In this document: piece after piece, positions 59,121 to 64,000 of the stretch
How positions within the stretch are numbered: the first letter of the stretch is position 1
How the letters are laid out: the number at the start of each line of letters is the position of its first letter
Assembly: GCF_034808145.1 (NCBI RefSeq)
Contig: NZ_JAXHGM010000004.1
Span: forward strand, 248,001-312,000
DNA from: Halorubellus sp034808145
Lineage (GTDB): Archaea > Halobacteriota > Halobacteria > Halobacteriales > Natrialbaceae
DNA length: 64,000 bases
Direction: 5' to 3'
Position numbers and translations under genes: made by a program
The notes under the pieces: model-generated
The model's database searches: none
The model's input: only the letters and a program-made list of their open reading frames with translations
Told to the model about the DNA's origin: nothing

Positions 59121-59654
59121 TCAGTGCTCGGGAGCCTCCGCGGGCGCTTCCATGTTGTCGATGCGGAGGATGATGATGTTGTTCGTGTCGTCCTTCCCGT
59201 CGACGGTCCCGTCGATGACGAGCTTCGAGAGCGGCGTCGGGCCGACCGTCACCGCGTCGCCCTCGTGGATGTCGCGAACCGACCCCTGCAGGTGGATCTC
59301 GGCGCGGCACAGCTCGGGGTGGTGGACGCTCGAGAGGTCGATCTCGTCGACGATGACGTCCTCGATGGACTCGCCTTCGTGCGTGAGCGGAACCGTCGCG
59401 GGCTCGTCCATCTGCTGGATCTCCAGGGCCTCGTAGGCGGCCGCGGTCGGCTTGTAGCCGCCCTTCGGGCCCGGGACGCCCTCGACGAGCTGGAGCGCCT
59501 TCAGGGACTGCATCTGGTTCCGGATGGTGCCCGCGTTCCGGTCGACCTGCTCCGCGATGTCCTCGCCTTTGATGGCGTCCTCTTTCTCTCGGTGCAGGTT
59601 GATGAGCGCCTGCAAGATGTTCTTCTGACTCGGGGTGAGCTCGATCGACGACAT
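59121..59654 (-). CDS. Winged-helix transcriptional regulator with C-terminal beta domain
   Basis: A 177-residue protein. The N-terminal winged helix ('LTPSQKNILQALINLHREKE', 'IAEQVDRNAGTIRNQMQSLK', 'GVPGPKGGYKPTAAAYEAL') is like archaeal Rrf2/MarR-type regulators. A C-terminal beta-rich domain of about 90 residues follows ('IDLSSVHHPELCRAEIHLQG', 'GDAVTVGPTPLSKLVIDG') that could sense a ligand or metal. The target is unknown. It is divergent from the epimerase gene. TTTTAAGG about 28 nt upstream fixes the start; the open frame upstream is antisense to the epimerase. Confidence 0.83.
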   Translation of the reverse strand: MSSIELTPSQKNILQALINLHREKEDAIKGEDIAEQVDRNAGTIRNQMQSLKALQLVEGVPGPKGGYKPTAAAYEALEIQQMDEPATVPLTHEGESIEDVIVDEIDLSSVHHPELCRAEIHLQGSVRDIHEGDAVTVGPTPLSKLVIDGTVDGKDDTNNIIILRIDNMEAPAEAPEH

Positions 59655-59677
59655 AGCGTCGGGTATGTCACGTCCGG

Positions 59678-59687
59678 CCTTAAAACC
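59678..59687 (-). promoter_or_regulatory. TATA element of the winged-helix regulator gene
   Basis: GGTTTTAAGG on the minus strand, 24-33 nt before the ATG at 59654, the usual leaderless spacing. Confidence 0.6.
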
Positions 59688-59771
59688 GTGGGGACCCCGA
59701 CGCCCGCTTGCGGCCCGCGTCGATGCGCGCGGAACGACAACCATTTGTCCGTTCGCAGTGCGGTTCCCGGT

Positions 59772-60707
59772 ATGCAAGACAAGCGGGTTCTGGTGACGGG
59801 CGGTGGCGGTTTCATCGGGTCGAACCTCGCGAACCATCTCGCGGCGGACAACGACGTCGTCGCGCTCGACGACGGCTACCTCGGGACGCCCGAGAACCTC
59901 GACGACGACGTCGAGTACGTCGAGGCGAGCGTGCTCGACGACGACCTCCCGGTCGAGGACGTGGACGTGCTCTTCCACCTCGCGGCGCTCTCCTCGCTGA
60001 AGATGCACGAGGACTCCCGCGAGAACCTCATCGAGGGGCTTCGCGTGAACGTCGAAGGGTTCGCGAACGCCGTCGAGCAGTGCCGGCAAGCGGGCTGTGA
60101 CACGGTCGTGTACGCGACGACGTCGTCCATCTACGGGTCGCGGCACGAGCCGTCGCCGGAGACGATGCCCGTCGAGGCGAACACGGGCTACGAGGCGTCG
60201 AAGCTCGCCCGCGAGCGGTACGCGGAGTACTTCTCGAACTACCACGACATGTCCGTGGCCGGCATGCGGTTCTTCTCCGTGTACCAGGGGTACCGTGGCG
60301 CGGAGGCGCACAAGGGCGAGTTCGCGAACATCGTCGCGCAGTTCGCGGACGACATCGCGAGCGGCGAGTCACCGGTCATCTACGGTGACGGGACGCACTC
60401 GCGGGACCTCACGCACGTCTCGGACATCGTTCGCGGGTGCGAGCTGGCGGCCGACAACGAGCTCACGGGCATCTACAACCTCGGGACGGGCGAGCAGTAC
60501 ACGGCGAACGAGGTCGTCGAGGCGCTGAACGACGTCCTCGGGGCTGACGTCGAACCGGAGCACGTCGAGAACCCGATCGACGAGAGCGTGTTCGTCCAGC
60601 ACACGATGGCGGACTACTCGAAGATGCACGAGGCGACCGGGTGGGAGCCCGAGGTGTCGTTCCGCGAGGGGATGGAGCTCGTCTGCGAGCCGTACCTCGA
60701 GGACTGA
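59772..60707 (+). CDS. NAD-dependent sugar epimerase/dehydratase
   Basis: A 311-residue extended short-chain dehydrogenase of the UDP-glucose epimerase group. NAD binding is at 'LVTGGGGFIGSNLANHLAAD', the catalytic Thr/Ser in 'YATTSSIYG', and Tyr-x3-Lys in 'TGYEASKLARERY'. The C-terminal half has the sugar-nucleotide part ('YGDGTHSRDLTHVSDIVRGC'). The substrate is unknown; no glycosyltransferase is adjacent. Confidence 0.9.
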   Translation: MQDKRVLVTGGGGFIGSNLANHLAADNDVVALDDGYLGTPENLDDDVEYVEASVLDDDLPVEDVDVLFHLAALSSLKMHEDSRENLIEGLRVNVEGFANAVEQCRQAGCDTVVYATTSSIYGSRHEPSPETMPVEANTGYEASKLARERYAEYFSNYHDMSVAGMRFFSVYQGYRGAEAHKGEFANIVAQFADDIASGESPVIYGDGTHSRDLTHVSDIVRGCELAADNELTGIYNLGTGEQYTANEVVEALNDVLGADVEPEHVENPIDESVFVQHTMADYSKMHEATGWEPEVSFREGMELVCEPYLED

Positions 60708-60738
60708 CTGCGGGCTCGCTGCGGCGTCGAGCGGGCGG

Positions 60739-61110
60739 TCAGTCGTCGTCGGCGTCGGAGGCGGTGGCGGCTTCGAACCGGCGTCGTTCCTTTCGCTGCT
60801 CGTGGTCCGCGAGCGCGCCGCCGACCCTGACGACGCCGGCGACGACGAGGACCTTCGCGGCGAAGAACAACGCGACGCCCCAGATCATCGCGATGATGTC
60901 GGGGTCGGCGAGCGCGACGTTCCAGTACGCGAACGCGAGGACGACCGCGATAGCGAGGGTCTTGACGGCGATCTCGAACGCGGAGAGCCGGCGGAGGTCC
61001 CAGAGCGTGTTGTTGTAGTGGACGCGACCGAGGTAGACGGCGGCGAGTATCCACACTGCGAGTCGAAGCGGTGCGTACTCCCAGCCGTCGTACCGGTACG
61101 TGTGCGACAT
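60739..61110 (-). CDS. Small membrane protein, tandem duplicate 1
   Basis: A 123-residue membrane protein with about three helices. It is clearly related to the next leftward gene (61263-61679). Both start with a 'Y-GW-YAPLR-AVW-LAA-YLGR--Y-NTL-DL' pattern ('YDGWEYAPLRLAVWILAAVY' here), continue with an 'IAVVLAFAYWN' helix, and end charged. The function is unknown. GTTTTTACTC lies about 28 nt before the ATG, so each copy has its own promoter. Confidence 0.75.
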   Translation of the reverse strand: MSHTYRYDGWEYAPLRLAVWILAAVYLGRVHYNNTLWDLRRLSAFEIAVKTLAIAVVLAFAYWNVALADPDIIAMIWGVALFFAAKVLVVAGVVRVGGALADHEQRKERRRFEAATASDADDD

Positions 61111-61177
61111 CTACGGGAGCGTTCGTGCGCAGAGAGTAAAAACACGTTCCGTACTGGCTAGCCGTCCCGTCGTCCCT

Positions 61178-61240
61178 CGCGCCCGAGACGGCGTCGTTCG
61201 GGCCCGACACGGCGTCGTCCGGCCACGACACGGCGCCGCT
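61178..61240. repeat. Three imperfect 21-bp tandem repeats
   Basis: Three adjacent 21-base units at 61178-61198, 61199-61219 and 61220-61240. The shared core is CCCGA(G/C)ACGGCGTCGT, with the third unit changed to CACGACACGGCGCCG. They lie in the 150-base gap between the two duplicated membrane genes. Translating them gives an Arg-rich seven-residue repeat that is not part of any credible gene. Confidence 0.7.
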
Positions 61241-61262
61241 CCGATCCGTGCCGGTCCCGGTG

Positions 61263-61679
61263 TCAGTCGTCGTCGGTGGTGTCGCCGAGTCGTTTCCCGG
61301 CGACGCGCCGGCCGAGGTCGAGCGACTCGATGTCGGAATCGTGGGGCCGGCGGCGATTGAGGGGGTCGCGGGCGTCGTGGTACTCGACGCCAGTCTCGAT
61401 TATGTACTTCCAGACGAGGACGGCGCCGGCGAGGAGGGCGACCGTCGCCCAGATGATGCCCCGGAGTTGCCCCGGGACGATGAACAGGTTCCAGTAGACG
61501 AACGCGAGCGTGATGGCGATGGAGACCGTTCGAACCACGACGCGGAGCGCGGTGAGCTCTCCGAGGTCGTATAGCGTGTTGTCGTATCCGATGCGACCGA
61601 GGTAGATAGCGGCGAGCACCCAGACCGCGAACCGCAGCGGCGCGTACGCCCACCCCTCGTAGCGACCTGCCGTCGTCAT
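61263..61679 (-). CDS. Small membrane protein, tandem duplicate 2
   Basis: A 138-residue paralogue of the 60739-61110 product ('YEGWAYAPLRFAVWVLAAIY', then 'LGRIGYDNTLYDLGELTAL' and 'IAITLAFVYWNLF'), with a longer charged C-terminal tail. About three membrane helices. The function is unknown. The ATG at 61679 is preferred because CTTTTTAACC (61702-61711) lies 28 nt upstream; an earlier start would overlap it. Confidence 0.75.
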   Translation of the reverse strand: MTTAGRYEGWAYAPLRFAVWVLAAIYLGRIGYDNTLYDLGELTALRVVVRTVSIAITLAFVYWNLFIVPGQLRGIIWATVALLAGAVLVWKYIIETGVEYHDARDPLNRRRPHDSDIESLDLGRRVAGKRLGDTTDDD

Positions 61680-61859
61680 GACGCCACGTACCACGGAGAG
61701 TGGTTAAAAAGGCTCGGTACCTCAAACGTCCGTTGTTGTCACACGCGACCCCGCGAGTCGCACCCGCTCGGTCGGAACCGGGGGCCGCCCGACCGGAACG
61801 AGAGGACCCGCTTGGTCGGAACGAGGGGTTTGATACGGGGACCGCGAGTAGCGCTCGGT

Positions 61860-62789
61860 ATGACCGAGCAAGCGCGCATCATCGGCGCACCGATCGACTA
61901 CGGCGCGAACCGGCGAGGCGTCGACATGGGGCCCTCGGCAGTCCGGTACGCGGGCCTGGCCGACCAGCTCGAGGCGGCGGGCGTCACCTGTACCGACGTC
62001 GGGGACGTGACCGCACCGCCGGCGGAGACCCAGGACGCGGACAAGCGCGTGCCCGAGGAGGGCCAGGCGAAGTTCGTCGAGGAGATCGAGGCCGTGAGTC
62101 ACGAACTCGCCGAGGAGGTCGCGTCCGCCATCGCCGAGGGGTCGACGCCGCTGGTCGTCGGCGGCGACCACTCGGTCGCCATCGGGTCGCTGCGCGGTGC
62201 GGCCGCGGACGCGGACATCGGAGCGGTCTGGTTCGACGCGCACGCCGACTACAACGCACCGTCGACGTCGCCGAGCGGGAACGTCCACGGGATGCCGCTC
62301 GCGGCGGCACTCGGCCACCGCGACTTCGCGGGCGTGGACTGGGCGACCGCGTCCGGCCTGAACCCGGAGAACGTCGTCTGGGTCGGCCTGCGGAGCGTCG
62401 ACGACCAGGAGGCCGCGGACGTCCGCGACAGCGCCGGGACGGCGTTCACGATGAGCGACATCGACGAGCACGGCATCGACGACATCGCCGAACGCGCGAT
62501 GGCGATCGCGACCGACGGCGTCGACGGCGTGCACGTCAGTCTCGACCTGGACTGGCTCGACCCGAACGAGGCGCCGGGCGTCGGGACGCCCGTCCGCGGC
62601 GGCGTCACGTACCGCGAGGCGCATCGGGCGATGGAGATCGTCGCGGAGCACGACCGCGAGCACGACTCGCTGCGGTCGATGGAGGCGGTCGAGGTGAACC
62701 CCATCCTCGACGAGCACAACGAGACCGCGCGTCTCGCGACCGAGCTCGCCGCGAGCGCGCTCGGGAAGCGCATCCTCGGCCGCGACTGA
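61860..62789 (+). CDS. rocF: Arginase/ureohydrolase
   Basis: A 309-residue dimanganese ureohydrolase. Metal ligands are visible in 'VVGGDHSVAIGS' (His), 'VWFDAHADYNAPSTSPSGNVHG' split as DAHAD with a later His, and 'VSLDLDWLDPNEAPGVGTPV' (two Asp). The 'SPSGNVHGMPL' segment is typical of arginase rather than agmatinase. It would split arginine to ornithine and urea. GGGTTTGATACGG, about 26-38 nt upstream of the ATG at 61860, serves as promoter and also resembles the one before 34083. Confidence 0.9.
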   Translation: MTEQARIIGAPIDYGANRRGVDMGPSAVRYAGLADQLEAAGVTCTDVGDVTAPPAETQDADKRVPEEGQAKFVEEIEAVSHELAEEVASAIAEGSTPLVVGGDHSVAIGSLRGAAADADIGAVWFDAHADYNAPSTSPSGNVHGMPLAAALGHRDFAGVDWATASGLNPENVVWVGLRSVDDQEAADVRDSAGTAFTMSDIDEHGIDDIAERAMAIATDGVDGVHVSLDLDWLDPNEAPGVGTPVRGGVTYREAHRAMEIVAEHDREHDSLRSMEAVEVNPILDEHNETARLATELAASALGKRILGRD

Positions 62790-62867
62790 GTAGCGCGGCG
62801 CTCGTCGCCGCGGGAGCGTCGCGATAGCGCCCGAACATATTTCTTTCAGACGGTCGAGTGTGAGCGT

Positions 62868-63683
62868 ATGCTCGAACCGCTCTTACAGCTCGGCGACGGC
62901 GGGCTCATACCGGTCGCGATCCTCGGCGTGTTCCTCCTGGTCGGACTCGGCTTCGTCGCGTACGGGGTGGCGAACCTCCGGACGTACCTCCAGTTGCGGT
63001 CGATGACGCCGACGGACGCGCACGCGGTCGGGTCGGGGATGGTCGAGGTCGAGGGGGAGGCCGCGGTCGGCGAGCGCACCGTCGAGGCGCCGTTCACGGG
63101 CGAGGACTGTCTCGCCTACGAGTTCGAGGTCGAGGAGTACCACCACGACGACGACGGCTCGAACTGGCGGACGGAGGTGGAGGGCACGGAGACGGTGCCG
63201 TTCCGCATCGAGGACGGGACGGGCCAGGTCGGCGTGGTGCCGACCGAGTCGAGTCTCTCCGTGGAACGCGACTACCGCATCGACGTCGGGCGGAGCGAGC
63301 AGCCGCCCGAGCGCGTTCGCGAGTTCCTCGCGGGGCGGAGCGACCTTGACCACGACACGGGGTCGTTCGACCTCGGGCCGGTCTCCATCGGAACTGGCGA
63401 CCGGCGTCGGTTCACGGAACGCCGACTCGACCCCGGGACGACCGCGTACGTCGCCGGGCGGGCGAAGCCGACGACCGCCGTCGACGGCGCGTCGCCGACG
63501 GTCACCGGCTCGGACGACGGTGGCGTCCTGGCGCGAGCGCTCGGGGCGCCGTTCGTGGTCGCCGACGCCGGCGAAGGCGAGGCACAGCGGCGGTACCTCA
63601 AGCTCGGTGTCGGGACGCTCCTGTTCGGCGCGCTGTTCGCGTCGATTCCGCTGTTCTTCTTCTCGCAGCTACTCATCGGGTGA
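62868..63683 (+). CDS. GIDE-domain membrane protein
   Basis: A 271-residue protein with an N-terminal membrane helix (about residues 12-36) and a C-terminal one (about 248-268). Between them lies a GIDE domain: 'ERTVEAPFTGEDCLAYEFEV', 'TETVPFRIEDGTGQVGVVPT' and 'RRRFTERRLDPGTTAYVAGR'. GIDE is the conserved cytosolic-face domain of MUL1-type E3 ligases, but the RING finger is missing here. The role in archaea is not known to me. ACATATTTC (about 62835-62843) is the likely TATA element. A divergent relative is at 170-883. Confidence 0.85.
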   Translation: MLEPLLQLGDGGLIPVAILGVFLLVGLGFVAYGVANLRTYLQLRSMTPTDAHAVGSGMVEVEGEAAVGERTVEAPFTGEDCLAYEFEVEEYHHDDDGSNWRTEVEGTETVPFRIEDGTGQVGVVPTESSLSVERDYRIDVGRSEQPPERVREFLAGRSDLDHDTGSFDLGPVSIGTGDRRRFTERRLDPGTTAYVAGRAKPTTAVDGASPTVTGSDDGGVLARALGAPFVVADAGEGEAQRRYLKLGVGTLLFGALFASIPLFFFSQLLIG

Positions 63684-63701
63684 CGGTCGGTCGTCGAGGA
63701 C

Positions 63702-64000
63702 CTACCCGAACCCCTCGAACCGCGTGCGGTCGTCGGGCACGCCGATCGCACGGGTCGCGGCGACGAGCTGGTCGACCATCGCGGTGACGCCGCACGCGTA
63801 CACGTCGACGTTCCCGGGGTCGATGCGCGTGTCGACGTCCAGCGCCGGGGTGGCGCTCGCGTACTCGCGGAGTGCAGTCGGGAGCGCGCTCGCGTCCACG
63901 GCGTCCTCGGCGACGTACTCGAGGAGGACGCGCTGGACGTACGCCGTCTCGCCGGTCCACTCGCCGAGGTGGCGTTCGCGCGTGAGCGTCGGCACGAAGT
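63702..64000 (-). CDS. Ferredoxin/flavodoxin reductase-type oxidoreductase, C-terminal part
   Basis: The 3' end of a gene whose start lies beyond the window; the frame is open to the last base. The visible 98 or so residues end in 'NVDVYACGVTAMVDQLVAAT', then 'RAIGVPDDRTRFEGFG'. That is the last beta-alpha unit of the NAD(P)-binding domain of ferredoxin-NADP reductase-like flavoproteins (CGxxxMVD, terminal aromatic). The cofactor and partner cannot be determined from this part. Confidence 0.78.
   Translation of the reverse strand, partial: FVPTLTRERHLGEWTGETAYVQRVLLEYVAEDAVDASALPTALREYASATPALDVDTRIDPGNVDVYACGVTAMVDQLVAATRAIGVPDDRTRFEGFG

Noticed and set aside
61178..61240. CRISPR-like repeat
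   Set aside because: Units are directly adjacent with no spacers, only three copies, and no cas genes are in the window; the Cas4-like domain at 27.8-30.5 kb belongs to a Dna2-type fusion.
1..64000. Insertion sequence, integrase or prophage
   Set aside because: No transposase or integrase motif, no terminal inverted repeats with target duplication, and no tRNA-adjacent attachment duplication were found.

Overview
The window is chromosomal DNA of a halophilic archaeon (class Halobacteria). It is about 70% G+C with G/C-loaded third codon positions, encodes strongly acidic proteins, and carries archaeal/eukaryal-type information genes (ribosomal proteins L21e, L24e, S28e, L7Ae, L37e, the RNA polymerase subunit Rpb4, an LSm protein, MBF1). 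Many exported proteins have twin-arginine signals, several with a lipobox. Most genes start on an ATG about 28 nt downstream of a short TATA-like element, which is the leaderless arrangement of haloarchaea; I used that spacing to choose many starts. The genus cannot be told from the window. I see no insertion sequence, prophage, CRISPR array or replication origin; this is a dense, ordinary chromosomal stretch with a few odd islands.

Layout. 0-5.4 kb: a membrane-protein tail and a divergent GIDE-like protein, then a leftward group of RNase J, isoprenyl diphosphate synthase and GluRS. 5.8-12.2 kb: a rightward translation cluster (L21e, Rpb4, DUF655, KsgA/Dim1, an MscS channel, HemK2 methyltransferase), then two coupled MetE-type genes, of which the first lacks the zinc ligands. 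12.2-18.8 kb: a Tat-exported penicillin-acylase-like enzyme with a possibly frame-shifted membrane gene behind it, an S9 peptidase, and the leftward operon L7Ae-S28e-L24e-Ndk with a long leader.

18.9-34.7 kb is the accessory part. Three diverged paralogues of one exported family lie around an Lhr-type helicase. They are followed by a LarA-like protein, a Dna2-like Cas4-nuclease/helicase fusion, several small haloarchaeal proteins, and a coupled pair of a degenerate P-loop protein and an MscS channel. 34.8-47.8 kb: a DUF2342-type zincin, an M42 peptidase, LSm-L37e, a receiver-PAS protein, PurF, a universal stress protein, a GNAT enzyme, a DUF420 membrane protein, tRNA-Leu(GAG), MBF1, AlaX, an acyl-CoA dehydrogenase and CysE.

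48.0-57.7 kb holds a nucleoside uptake and catabolism locus: a phosphosugar mutase, a BMP-type binding lipoprotein, a double ATPase, two permeases, cytidine deaminase and a uridine phosphorylase-like enzyme. Imported cytidine could be deaminated and phosphorolysed to a pentose-1-phosphate and then handled by the mutase (inferred from gene content). 57.8-64 kb: an NDH-2-like flavoprotein, a winged-helix regulator, an NAD-dependent epimerase, a tandem pair of duplicated membrane proteins separated by a short tandem repeat, an arginase-family enzyme, a second GIDE protein and the 3' end of a flavoprotein reductase gene.
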